NCBI RefSeq assembly: GCF_009707665.1
Contig: NZ_WLZW01000005.1
Location: 1-64,000 of the forward strand
DNA: 64,000 bases
Source of the DNA: Planomicrobium sp. YIM 101495
Lineage (GTDB): Bacteria > Bacillota > Bacilli > Bacillales_A > Planococcaceae
Direction of reading: 5' to 3'
The notes beneath the pieces were generated by a model that saw nothing but the letters and a program-made list of their open reading frames with translations, did not search any database and had not been told where the DNA came from. Numbering within the stretch: position 1 is the stretch's first letter; every line of letters begins with the position of its first letter. Position numbers and translations under genes: made by a program. Below, in pieces: positions 32,491 through 40,638 of the stretch.

Positions 32491-32800
32491 GAGTTACTAC
32501 TTTTTCGGTGTGAGTTACTACTTGAGTCACTCGAGTTATTACTTGAACAGCGTGAGTTACTACTTCGGCACCGCGAGTTATTACTTGGCATCGAATCGAG
32601 CAGGAAAATGGGCGAGATACGACTTGTCGGCAGTGAGATACGATTTCAAGCTCGTGAGTTACGACTTTGCCAGCTTGAGGTACGATATGCATCATCGACT
32701 CGCTCATTTTCAAGAGTGAAAAAACTGAGTCGCGATTAGAATTTGATGAGTCGCGACTGCAAGTGCCTGAGTCGCGATTAAATTCTGCGAGTCGCGACTA
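32491..32800 (+). repeat. array A: about 14 units of a 21-bp periodic motif
   Basis: Units start at 32491, 32512, 32533, 32554, 32575, (32593, weak), 32614, 32635, 32656, 32677, 32727, 32748, 32769 and 32789. The unit head drifts from GAGTTACTACTT through GAGATACGACTT to GAGTCGCGACTA, consensus GAGTYRCKAYTT; the 9 bases after it are free. Most steps are exactly 21 bp. In any frame this gives a 7-residue repeat, so the array could be mistaken for a coding repeat. Confidence 0.9.
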
Positions 32801-32897
32801 AATCCAGAATTATCATGAATACTGAGCTCACCTCCTACTATCTGACTCTTTCTGATCGAATGCGACGATGACTGCTATGCTTGGATCATCCAAATTC

Positions 32898-33102
32898 ACA
32901 ACATTCTATATATCTCCAGTAATCGAACGAGCTGATCCGGAATGGAAGAGCGAGCAAAGCATTGTCCGAACTCCCTTCGGCCAATACTTCATTGGAGGGG
33001 TAAAGCTAAGACGAGACCCCGCAGGTTGCGCAAGCGACCGAGGAGGCTCGGCTCAGCGCCTCTAACGTGTCGAAGCTTTGGAATGCAGGTTAGCCGGTTT
33101 CC
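32898..33102 (+). repeat. module R2, copy 1
   Basis: Segments ACATTCTA, CGAGCTGA.CCGGAATGGAAG, GACGAGACCCCGCAGGTTGC, GCGACCGAGGAGGC and TGGAATGCAGGTTAGCCGG recur in order at 62644-62890. The middle resembles the GC-rich intergenic repeats common in Bacillales genomes. This copy lacks one 70-base insert seen in the other. Confidence 0.8.
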
Positions 33103-33255
33103 TGCTAAGTCAATCTCCCACTTCACACAAACTCTGGAATGCAGTTTAGCCAGGCTTTGATTTAAACTATTTACTCACACAGCATTCGAACATCCGACTG
33201 TAGCTGGCCTTGCAACCGTGGTATAATAATCCGAGTTGAAACGGAGTGAGTGAAA

Positions 33256-34620
33256 GTGAAAACGTTGAAGAAGAATGAGCGGCTGCTTGTCCATGTGGAA
33301 GATTTGACGCATGAAGGCGCAGGCGTTGCAAAAATAGATGGCTACCCTCTTTTTATCCACGGTGCATTGCCGGGAGAGGAAGTCGAGATCCATGTGTTGA
33401 AGACTTTGAAGAATTACGGCTTTGCGAAGCTGATTGAGATTAAACAAGCATCTCCTTATCGCGTCGCGGCACCGTGTCCGGTGTTCGAGACGTGCGGCGG
33501 ATGCCAGATGCAGCACTTGTCGTATGAAGGACAGCTGGCATTCAAGCAGAAACTTGTGCGTGATGCAGTGACGCGCATCGGCAAGTTGCCGGATGTGCCG
33601 GTCCACCCGGTGAAGGGGATGGACAATCCGTGGCGCTACCGGAACAAGTCACAGATTCCGTTCGGCACGGAAGATGGGCGGACCGTCGCGGGCTTTTATG
33701 CGACGCGTTCCCACCATATCGTAGACACTGACATTTGCATGATCCAGACACCGGAAGCGGATGCGATCATGGCCGCTTTGAAAACAAGGCTGCAAGAACT
33801 CGGCATCAAGCCGTATGAAGAAGAGACGCACCAAGGTATGCTGCGGCACCTTGTTGTCCGGAAAGGCCGCGCGACCGGTGAAGTGATGGTCGTGCTTGTG
33901 ACGAAGAAACGGAAATTCCCGCAGGTCGAAGCGGCAATCGAGTTGATCCGTACGATCGTCCCGGAAGCGGTGTCGATCATCCAGAACGTCAACCCTGAGA
34001 AGACAAATGTGATTTTCGGAAGCGAAACGCTGACGCTCTGGGGCAAAGACATCATCGAAGACCGCATCGGCGACGTGCGTTTCGAGATTTCCGCCCGTTC
34101 GTTCTACCAGATCAATCCGGAACAGACGGAAGTGCTGTACAAACAGGCGCTCGATTACGCCGACCTGTCGGGAGACGAAACGGTCATCGATGCGTATTGC
34201 GGCATCGGGACGATTTCGCTGTTCCTTGCCCAGAAAGCGAAGCTCGTCATGGGCGTGGAAATCGTTCCGCAGGCAATCGAAGACGCCAAGCGCAACGCGG
34301 AGCTCAACGGCTTCACGAACACGCTGTTCGAAGCCGGTCCGGCTGAACAGGTCATTCCGCGCTGGTTCAAAGAGGGCAAAGTCGCGGACGTCCTTGTCGT
34401 GGATCCGCCACGCAAAGGCTGCGACCCGCAGCTGCTCGGGACAATCCTCGGCCAGAAGCCGAAGCGCGTCGTCTACGTCTCGTGCAACCCGGCGACTCTT
34501 GCGCGAGACCTGCGCATCCTGGAAGACGGCGGCTACCGCACGCGTGAAGTCCAGCCGGTCGACATGTTCCCGCAGACAACTCATGTCGAGGCCGTCGCCG
34601 TTCTGGAGCTGGCAAAATAA
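33256..34620 (+). CDS. rlmCD: 23S rRNA (uracil-C5) methyltransferase, RlmCD/RumA type
   Basis: Methylates uracils of 23S rRNA with SAM (U747 and U1939 in B. subtilis). The protein of about 454 residues has an N-terminal TRAM domain and four cysteines for a 4Fe-4S cluster ([13 protein letters not shown] plus CMIQTP). It has SAM motif [12 protein letters not shown], and the VVDPPRKGC and [12 protein letters not shown] motifs with the catalytic Cys. GTG 33256 is preferred over GTG 33250 because GGAG then lies 9 bases upstream. The gene is alone between a repeat region and a terminator. Confidence 0.93.
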   Translation: MKTLKKNERLLVHVEDLTHEGAGVAKIDGYPLFIHGALPGEEVEIHVLKTLKNYGFAKLIEIKQASPYRVAAPCPVFETCGGCQMQHLSYEGQLAFKQKLVRDAVTRIGKLPDVPVHPVKGMDNPWRYRNKSQIPFGTEDGRTVAGFYATRSHHIVDTDICMIQTPEADAIMAALKTRLQELGIKPYEEETHQGMLRHLVVRKGRATGEVMVVLVTKKRKFPQVEAAIELIRTIVPEAVSIIQNVNPEKTNVIFGSETLTLWGKDIIEDRIGDVRFEISARSFYQINPEQTEVLYKQALDYADLSGDETVIDAYCGIGTISLFLAQKAKLVMGVEIVPQAIEDAKRNAELNGFTNTLFEAGPAEQVIPRWFKEGKVADVLVVDPPRKGCDPQLLGTILGQKPKRVVYVSCNPATLARDLRILEDGGYRTREVQPVDMFPQTTHVEAVAVLELAK

Positions 34621-34652
34621 ATCATTTTGAAGCAAAACGCATTTTAAGAATG

Positions 34653-34711
34653 ATACACCCAGCAATAAGCCGGAGAACATTTTCCGTGCTTGTTGCCGGG
34701 TGTATTTTTTT
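34653..34711 (+). terminator. rlmCD terminator
   Basis: ATACACCC pairs with GGGTGTAT (34698-34705) around an inner GCAA.AAGC/GCTT.TTGC stem; six more T residues follow. Confidence 0.85.
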
Positions 34712-34754
34712 GCAGCACTTATACATCTGCATGCCTTTAATCATTTTTTCATTA

Positions 34755-34783
34755 TTGAAAAAACTGATTTTGAATGCTATGCT
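34755..34783 (+). promoter_or_regulatory. promoter of the serine hydrolase gene
   Basis: TTGAAA (34755-34760) and TATGCT (34778-34783) are spaced by 17 bp. The resulting leader contains a short reading frame and a 12-bp hairpin. Confidence 0.7.
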
Positions 34784-34808
34784 CAAAAAAGCAAAGGGGG
34801 AGTGCTTC

Positions 34809-34887
34809 ATGTTCTATTACCAAATGTGAAGAGGCTAACTGAGTGTGTTTCTGAAGATGAATAAAATCTTTGAAAAAACACATTCAG
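34809..34887 (+). promoter_or_regulatory. possible leader peptide and SD-covering hairpin
   Basis: A six-codon frame MFYYQM (34809-34829) has AAAGGGGGA 8 bases upstream. Ten bases later, 34839-34850 pairs with 34876-34887 in a 12-bp stem with one G-T pair. The last two bases of that stem belong to the AGGAGG site of the next gene. The layout is that of translational attenuators, where a ribosome stalled on the leader would open the hairpin. This is inference from layout only. Confidence 0.4.
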
Positions 34888-34899
34888 GAGGAATTTAAA

Positions 34900-35925
34900 A
34901 TGAACAAACAGATGAATTGGAACAGCGTAGCGGAAAAACAGCAGGAAATTCAATTTTCGGGGAGCATTTACGTGCGCGAGGGTGATAAGACACTAATGTC
35001 TGAGAGCTTCGGCTATGCAAACCGTTCCGAGAAAATAATAAATCAGCCAAGCACCCGATTTTCGATTGCATCCGGCAGTAAGATATTCACTTCCATTGCC
35101 ATTTGCCAATTGGTGGAGGAGGGGGCGCTTGCGTTTGATACGAAACTCAGTGATTGCCTGGATACGGCGTTCCCTCATTTCGATGAGAAGATCACGATTC
35201 ATCATTTACTGACACATACATCCGGTGTTCCGGATTATTTCGACGAAGATGAGATGGACGATTACGAAATGCTTTGGGAAAACCTGCCGATGTACCGGAT
35301 GCGCAGCGCAAAAGACTTTTTGCCGATGTTCCGGCATGAAGAAATGCAGGACAAAGCCGGCAGCGCTTTCGAATACAATAATGCGGGTTATATTCTTCTG
35401 GGACTTGTGATCGAACAGATCAGCGGGCTCTGCTTCACTGACTATATCGAAGAAAAGGTATTCAAGACAGCCGGTATGATGGGTTCGGGGTACTTTTCAA
35501 TGGATGAACTTCCAGGGGACGTGGCGACCGGTTATATGGAAAAGCCTGACGGTGGATGGAAATCGAATATTTATTCCCTGCCTGTAAAAGGCGGTCCCGA
35601 CGGAGGAGCCTATGTTACGGCAGCTGATATGGGAAGCTTTTGGGGAGCGTTGATGAGCGGCCGGCTGCTGTCGGAAGGAATGGCTCGCCTGTTGCTGGCT
35701 CCACGGGAAAACGTTACGGAAGATATCTTTTATGGTTACGGCGGGTATATGGAATCGGACGGGGAGGACGTCGTGAAATATATTCAAATGGGATATGATC
35801 CCGGCGTGAATTACCGTTCCGTGCATTACCCGGACCGGGACCTCACCATCGTCGTTTGCTCAAACCATTCAGAAGGCGCCTATGAGATGCTCAAGGAACT
35901 GGAAAGTTTAACAATGGATAAATAA
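34900..35925 (+). CDS. serine hydrolase, beta-lactamase/PBP-like (class C fold)
   Basis: This 341-residue protein belongs to the beta-lactamase class C/DD-peptidase-like family. The nucleophile motif SGSK lies at 58-61, the YNN motif at 159-161, and HHLLTHTSGVPDY near 101-113 is characteristic of the family. No signal peptide is visible, so it should be cytoplasmic, which argues against a true beta-lactamase. An esterase or peptidase role is more likely. ATG 34900 follows AGGAGG and is the clear start. Substrate unknown. Confidence 0.85.
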   Translation: MNKQMNWNSVAEKQQEIQFSGSIYVREGDKTLMSESFGYANRSEKIINQPSTRFSIASGSKIFTSIAICQLVEEGALAFDTKLSDCLDTAFPHFDEKITIHHLLTHTSGVPDYFDEDEMDDYEMLWENLPMYRMRSAKDFLPMFRHEEMQDKAGSAFEYNNAGYILLGLVIEQISGLCFTDYIEEKVFKTAGMMGSGYFSMDELPGDVATGYMEKPDGGWKSNIYSLPVKGGPDGGAYVTAADMGSFWGALMSGRLLSEGMARLLLAPRENVTEDIFYGYGGYMESDGEDVVKYIQMGYDPGVNYRSVHYPDRDLTIVVCSNHSEGAYEMLKELESLTMDK

Positions 35926-35931
35926 GATGTG

Positions 35932-35966
35932 AAGAAGGGCCGATTCTGTGATTGGCCCTTCTTTTC
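35932..35966 (+). terminator. serine hydrolase terminator
   Basis: AAGAAGGGCC pairs with GGCCCTTCTT and is followed by TTCC; it lies directly after the stop codon. Confidence 0.75.
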
Positions 35967-35995
35967 CTTTGCTCAAAGTGATTTTTAAAAAGCAG

Positions 35996-36046
35996 AAACG
36001 GACGGACCCCAGTCATCGCACATCGCGACGGCTGGGGGTCCGTTTT
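35996..36046. terminator. second, bidirectional-looking terminator
   Basis: CGGACCCCAG (about 36003-36012) pairs with CTGGGGGTCCG (36032-36042). It has A-rich bases before and five T residues after it. Confidence 0.75.
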
Positions 36047-36055
36047 TGCTTTTCC

Positions 36056-36077
36056 AACGTTGCAACAATGTAACGTT
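36056..36077 (+). promoter_or_regulatory. 22-bp inverted repeat, putative operator
   Basis: AACGTT at both ends (36056-36061 and 36072-36077) with further dyad bases CA/TG inside make an imperfect 22-bp palindrome. It lies 80 bases upstream of the 145-residue gene and its ABC transporter. Such sites are typical of dimeric regulators; the cognate one is not in the window. Confidence 0.45.
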
Positions 36078-36156
36078 AATCAAACCTAAAGCGATATGTG
36101 GAATCCCGCGGGCTTGCTAAACTGAAAACAGGAAAACAAACGAGGAGGAAATCAAA

Positions 36157-36594
36157 ATGAAAAAAACAGAAGCAAAAAAAATCGTATTGGCAATCGCGGG
36201 CGCACTCGCTTTGGGGACAGGGGCTTTCTTCGGCTATGAATATGTGACGGAACCGAAAATCGTGGATGCGGTCATTTCAACGGATATCGATGCGGAAGGC
36301 AAGCCGGTCGATATCGCGGAAGTGGTTGCGCCGGGAGACACGGTCTATGTGTCGGGTGAAAGAAACCGTTTCTGGATCAACGAAGCGGAAGTCGTTTGGT
36401 ATAAAGGGGAAATCGAAACGAAAAACAGGATCCAGGTTGAAGAAGGAGTGCCTGTCAGTGACGCCGGCTATTTCACTTCCGAGCTGAACGTTCCGGAAGG
36501 CCTTGAAGAAGGGCAATACGGTGCGACGATTTATGTGGACGGGAAAAAAATCATCGAAACGAAAATCGAATTCGAAGTCGAAGGACAGAATTGA
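36157..36594 (+). CDS. membrane-anchored protein of unknown function, next to BceAB-type transporter
   Basis: I do not recognise this family. The 145-residue protein has a lysine-rich start and one hydrophobic segment (about 9-31, ALALGTGAFFGYEYV), so it is either secreted or anchored with its C-terminal 110 residues outside. The outer part is acidic, without Cys, and rich in beta-prone strands such as DTVYVSGERNRFWI and GQYGATIYVDGKKI. GAGGAGGA precedes ATG 36157. It is 49 bases upstream of the ABC ATPase gene and likely in the same transcript, which suggests an accessory or sensing role for the transporter. Confidence 0.7.
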   Translation: MKKTEAKKIVLAIAGALALGTGAFFGYEYVTEPKIVDAVISTDIDAEGKPVDIAEVVAPGDTVYVSGERNRFWINEAEVVWYKGEIETKNRIQVEEGVPVSDAGYFTSELNVPEGLEEGQYGATIYVDGKKIIETKIEFEVEGQN

Positions 36595-36643
36595 TGCGCC
36601 GGAACGGGCAGGGCAATCCGGATAAAAGAGCAGGAGGCGGACC

Positions 36644-37420
36644 ATGGAAACGATACTGAGCGTCGAAAAGATTGAAAAATATTACGGTAATAAAGGCAAA
36701 AAAGGGAACATCACAAAAGCGATGGATGACATCAGCTTCCAGGTGAAGGAAGGGGAGTTCGTCGGCATCATGGGTCCGTCAGGCAGCGGCAAAACGACGC
36801 TTCTGAACTGCATTTCGACGATCGACCATGTCACCACGGGAAAGATCATCATCAATGGACAAGATGTCACCGGATTGAAGAAAAAGGCGCTCGAAACGTT
36901 CAGGCGCGACGAATTGGGCTTCATCTTCCAGGATTTCAACCTGCTGGACACCTTGACGGCTTATGAAAACATCGCGCTCGCCTTGACGATCCAGAAGAGG
37001 GGAGAGACCGAGATCGATTCTATGATCCAAAAGGTCGCGGAGAAACTCGGCATCACCGAAATTCTCGGAAATTACCCGTTTCAATTGTCGGGCGGGCAAA
37101 AGCAGCGGGTGGCGAGTGCGCGTGCCATTGTCACGGAGCCATCTCTGATTCTGGCGGACGAGCCGACGGGTGCGCTCGATTCCAAATCGTCCAATATGTT
37201 ATTGGAGTCGTTTGAAAAACTGAACCAGGAATTCGGCTCGACGATCCTGATGGTCACACACGATTCCTTCACGGCAAGCTATGCCAACCGGATCCTGTTC
37301 ATCAAAGACGGCAGGATCTTCAATGAGTTGGTGCGCGGGAATGATACGAGAAAGCAATTTTTCAATAAAATCATCGAGGTAGTGGCTTTGCTTGGAGGCG
37401 ATGTCGGGAATGTTCTCTAA
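36644..37420 (+). CDS. ABC transporter ATP-binding protein, BceA/peptide-resistance type
   Basis: This 258-residue ATPase has Walker A GPSGSGKT (44-51), the Q-loop FIFQDFNLLD, signature LSGGQ (148-152) and Walker B with DEPTGALD (172-179). The sequence is of the LolD/MacB/BceA group that pairs with FtsX-like permeases and confers resistance to cell-wall-active peptides such as bacitracin. GGAGGCGG precedes the ATG. The 3' end overlaps the permease. No histidine kinase or response regulator lies beside it, unlike most Bce modules. Confidence 0.88.
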   Translation: METILSVEKIEKYYGNKGKKGNITKAMDDISFQVKEGEFVGIMGPSGSGKTTLLNCISTIDHVTTGKIIINGQDVTGLKKKALETFRRDELGFIFQDFNLLDTLTAYENIALALTIQKRGETEIDSMIQKVAEKLGITEILGNYPFQLSGGQKQRVASARAIVTEPSLILADEPTGALDSKSSNMLLESFEKLNQEFGSTILMVTHDSFTASYANRILFIKDGRIFNELVRGNDTRKQFFNKIIEVVALLGGDVGNVL

Positions 37421-39416
37421 AATTGCAATCAATAACGTCAAAAGAAGTTTCCGAGATTACGCGATTTACTTTTTAACGCTGACACTCGGGGTCTGCATCT
37501 TTTACAGTTTCAATTCCATCGAATCGCAGGGAGCGATCCAGGAATTTAGCAAAAGCCCGGACTTCAAGCTATCCATGCAATTGAGCTTGGCCGCTGCATC
37601 GGTCTTCGTCTCCTTCGTGCTGGGCGGGCTTGTGATTTTCGCCAATAACTTCCTGATCAAAAAGCGCAAGAAAGAATTGGGCATTTATATGACTCTGGGC
37701 ATGCCGAAAGGGAAGATCTCGCAGATCCTGATCTTCGAGAGCCTGCTGATCGGCGTGCTGTCGCTCGCAGCGGGGCTGGGGCTGGGTGTCCTCGTTTCGC
37801 AGAGCCTGTCAATCGTCACTTCGAGCATCCTGTCGGTGAATGTGGACACGTTCGAATTCGTCTTTTCGCCGGACGCCATGTGGAAATCGATCCTTTATTT
37901 CGGTGTCATTTTCGTGGTCGTCATGCTCTTCAATCAATTCACCGTCTCCAAATACAAATTGATCGACCTCCTGAACGCGGCGAAAAAGAACGAGAACGTA
38001 AAGCTGAAAAATCCGTTCACTTCGTTTCTGCTGTTTCTTTTTTCGGGAGCATTGCTGGGCTTTGCCTATTCACGGGCGCTGAAGGACGGATTGAACGCCA
38101 GCAACCCGGATCTCGTGCTGACCATCGTACTAGGCGTCGCCGGAACATTGTTCTTCTTTTTCAGCCTGTCGAGCTTCTTTGTCCAGCTCGTGCAGAGGAA
38201 CAAACGCGTCTACTTCAAAGGCATCAACATTTTTGTGCTGCGGCAATTGAATAATAAAATCAATACGAATTTCTTTTCCATGACGGTCATGTGCCTGTTG
38301 CTGTTTCTGACCATCACGCTCATTTTCACGTCGTTCGACCTGAAAGGGACGATCGATGAAACGACGGTCACCGACGCGCCTTTCGATGCATCGGCATTCC
38401 TTTTCGTCGATGAGGAGAGCGAAAACCCTGCAGAAATCGAGATCGAAGCATATTTGAATGAAATCGACTTCGCATTCGATGCCCCTGCAGAACATGCTTT
38501 CTACAGTGAATACGAATTGGACATGACGACCGTCGAGCTGCTTGCGGCGCATCTGAGCGGGCAGGAGAAGCTCGGGATGCAGGCCGATTATATGGATAAT
38601 GCCATCACGGCGGTCAAAGCGGCGGACTATAACGAAATGCAGCGGATCAAAGGGCAGGATCCAGTCCAGCTGGGGGAAGACGAAGTGTTGATCGTCTCCA
38701 ATTTCCACGAAACGAATGACGCGCTGACGTCGTTTCTGGACGGCGGCGACAAAGTGATGCTCCAGGGCCGTGAGTATGCGGTCAAAAACAGCGCGCCCAT
38801 CGAAGAGAACCTGAAAATCAACGGCTACAGCAATTTCTTCCACTTGATTCTTCCGGACAGTTTCGACGGGGAGCTGAGATTGATCCACACCGGCTTCAAT
38901 GTCGTCTATGACGAAGCCGCCCGTGAAGAAGCGGAAGAGACATTTTCCGACCTGTTCTATGCGATGGACCGGGACGAATTCCGGGGGATTTCACCGGCTC
39001 TGGTCATCGGCGCGACATTGGACCAGGAAAACAACCGAGCGGTCGGAGCAATGGCGATCATCGTGTTCCTCGGCCTGTTCATGGGGCTTATCTTCATCAT
39101 TTCCAGCGCAACGGTGATGGCGCTGCAGCAATTATCGGATGCAAGCGACAGCCTGGAACGCTACCGGTCGCTGCGGAAAATCGGTGTCACAGAGAAGATG
39201 ATCAATGGCGCGATCCTGAAGCAATGCCTGATCTACTTCCTCGTGCCGTTGAGCCTGGCGATCGTCCATTCCATCGTCGGCATCAGTTCTATCGAACAGA
39301 TCATGCAATTCCATTACGAGAGCATTCTCTTCAGCATCCTGCCGCTCGTACTGATTTACAGCGGGTATTTCTATGCCACGTATGCGGGAGTCAAAAATAT
39401 CGTCAAGAGCAATTGA
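37410..39416 (+). CDS. ABC transporter permease, BceB/FtsX type
   Basis: This permease of about 668 residues starts with the motif FSKIAINNVKRSFRDYAIYFLTLTLG, as in BceB, YxdM and VraG. It has the FtsX arrangement: a block of membrane helices, a large extracellular domain (about residues 315-540, the peptide-binding region of the family), and a final three helices. ATG 37410 matches the family start; ATG 37401 lies nearer to the GGAGG but adds residues not usual in the family. It probably works with the ATPase just upstream in peptide sensing or detoxification. Confidence 0.88.
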   Translation: MFSKIAINNVKRSFRDYAIYFLTLTLGVCIFYSFNSIESQGAIQEFSKSPDFKLSMQLSLAAASVFVSFVLGGLVIFANNFLIKKRKKELGIYMTLGMPKGKISQILIFESLLIGVLSLAAGLGLGVLVSQSLSIVTSSILSVNVDTFEFVFSPDAMWKSILYFGVIFVVVMLFNQFTVSKYKLIDLLNAAKKNENVKLKNPFTSFLLFLFSGALLGFAYSRALKDGLNASNPDLVLTIVLGVAGTLFFFFSLSSFFVQLVQRNKRVYFKGINIFVLRQLNNKINTNFFSMTVMCLLLFLTITLIFTSFDLKGTIDETTVTDAPFDASAFLFVDEESENPAEIEIEAYLNEIDFAFDAPAEHAFYSEYELDMTTVELLAAHLSGQEKLGMQADYMDNAITAVKAADYNEMQRIKGQDPVQLGEDEVLIVSNFHETNDALTSFLDGGDKVMLQGREYAVKNSAPIEENLKINGYSNFFHLILPDSFDGELRLIHTGFNVVYDEAAREEAEETFSDLFYAMDRDEFRGISPALVIGATLDQENNRAVGAMAIIVFLGLFMGLIFIISSATVMALQQLSDASDSLERYRSLRKIGVTEKMINGAILKQCLIYFLVPLSLAIVHSIVGISSIEQIMQFHYESILFSILPLVLIYSGYFYATYAGVKNIVKSN

Positions 39417-39432
39417 CGGAGGACGGGGCGGC

Positions 39433-39466
39433 CCGGAAAGTCAGGAATACGGCTTTCCGGACCTTC
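39433..39466 (+). terminator. possible terminator after BceB-type gene
   Basis: CCGGAAAG pairs with CTTTCCGG (39453-39460); the following tract ACCTTCCTTTT is only partly T-rich, so it may be weak. Confidence 0.5.
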
Positions 39467-39555
39467 CTTTTGTGTGGGGAGTGACTTTGGATGTCATCTC
39501 CGCCGAAAAATGCTAAAATATCTTTTCGAAGAGAACGAGAGGATTGAATAGCGAA

Positions 39556-40530
39556 ATGAAAGAGAATTTCTGGAAGGACTTGCCGAAGCCGTTTTTCGTG
39601 CTGGCACCGATGGAGGACGTGACGGATGTTGTGTTCCGCCACGTAATCCAAAAAGCGGGAAGTCCCGACGTGTATTTTACAGAGTTTACGAATACGGAAA
39701 GTTACTGCCATCCGGAAGGACAAAAGAGCGTCCGTGGACGTCTTGTGTTCACGGAAGATGAGCAGCCGATCGTTGCGCACATTTGGGGAGACAAGCCTGA
39801 GCATTTCCGCGAGATGAGCATCGGGATGGCCGAACTTGGCTTCAAGGGCATCGATTTGAACATGGGCTGTCCGGTGCCGAACGTGGCGACGCGCGGCAAA
39901 GGAAGCGGATTGATTCTCCGGCCGGAAGTGGCTGCGGAAATCATCCAGGCCGCCAAAGCTGGAGGCCTGCCGGTGAGTGTCAAGACGCGCCTCGGGTACT
40001 CGGAACTGGAAGAGTGGGAAGCGTGGCTGACGCATATTTTCGAGCAGGACATTGCGAACTTGTCGATCCACTTACGGACGCGGAAAGAGATGAGCCAGGC
40101 GGATGCGCACTGGGAAATGATTCCGCAGATCAAGGAATTGCGTGACCGGATCGCACCGGATACCCTCCTGACGATCAATGGGGATATTCCGGACCGGACA
40201 GTCGGGCTGGAACTTGCTGAGAAATACGGCATCGACGGCGTGATGATCGGCCGCGGCGTGTTCAAGAACCCGTTCGCGTTCGAGAAAGAGCCGCGTGAGC
40301 ATTCGAGCAAAGAGCTGCTTGATTTGCTCCGGCTGCAGCTGGATCTGCACGATCACTTCATCGAAGAGATTCCACGTTCGGTGACGGGACTTCACCGCTT
40401 CTTCAAAATTTACGTCAAAGGTTTCCGCGGAGCGGGCGAGCTGCGCAATCAGTTGATGAATACGCGTTCCACTGACGAAGTGCGTGCGCTGATCGATGCG
40501 TTCGAACAAGAGAACGGTGCAATTGAATAA
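39556..40530 (+). CDS. dus: tRNA-dihydrouridine synthase
   Basis: FMN enzyme that reduces uridines in the tRNA D-loop. The protein of about 324 residues has the APMEDVTD flavin-site motif near 17-24, catalytic Cys105 in NMGCPVPNV, and KTRLGYSE near 140. [11 protein letters not shown] segment and the [11 protein letters not shown] phosphate loop are also present. The upstream GAGAGGA serves ATG 39556; the in-frame TTG 39544 directly abuts it. Which tRNA position it modifies cannot be told from the sequence. It is flanked by terminators and is monocistronic. Confidence 0.9.
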   Translation: MKENFWKDLPKPFFVLAPMEDVTDVVFRHVIQKAGSPDVYFTEFTNTESYCHPEGQKSVRGRLVFTEDEQPIVAHIWGDKPEHFREMSIGMAELGFKGIDLNMGCPVPNVATRGKGSGLILRPEVAAEIIQAAKAGGLPVSVKTRLGYSELEEWEAWLTHIFEQDIANLSIHLRTRKEMSQADAHWEMIPQIKELRDRIAPDTLLTINGDIPDRTVGLELAEKYGIDGVMIGRGVFKNPFAFEKEPREHSSKELLDLLRLQLDLHDHFIEEIPRSVTGLHRFFKIYVKGFRGAGELRNQLMNTRSTDEVRALIDAFEQENGAIE

Positions 40531-40541
40531 AGTGATTTAAG

Positions 40542-40579
40542 AAAGCTGATCCGGCATTATAGCCGGGTCAGCTTTTTTT
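40542..40579 (+). terminator. dus terminator
   Basis: AAAGCTGATCCGGC pairs with GCCGGGTCAGCTTT across a 6-nt loop, then T residues. Confidence 0.9.
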
Positions 40580-40638
40580 CGCTTAGTGCTGCGTAGTGGT
40601 TTGGATTATAATTGGAGTAATCAGAAAGAAAGAGGGCG

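Larger units (their letters stand above)
31999..33255. other. 1.25-kb gene-free region built of repeats
   Basis: No gene with a ribosome site and family match is seen between cydS and rlmCD. Instead the region holds a partial and a full copy of module R1 (32055-32213 and 32254-32453), a 21-bp-period array (32491-32800) and a copy of module R2 (32898-33102). R1 and R2 recur in the same order at 62.2-62.9 kb. The last 60 bases hold the rlmCD promoter, with an extended TGGTATAAT -10 at 33219-33227. Confidence 0.75.

Noticed and set aside
32402-32719. Open frame with SYY and RYD heptads across array A
   Set aside because: The start lies in module R1, which recurs elsewhere without this frame. 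The heptad pattern follows automatically from a 21-bp DNA repeat and is open on the other strand too (VVTH/VITR heptads). No ribosome site.
32491-32800. Array A considered as a CRISPR array
   Set aside because: Repeat heads of about 12 bases and gaps of about 9 bases are far too short for CRISPR repeats and spacers, heads are degenerate, and no cas gene is in the window.
31999-33255. Insertion sequence in the repeat region
   Set aside because: No transposase frame, no terminal inverted repeats and no target duplication were visible around either composite copy.
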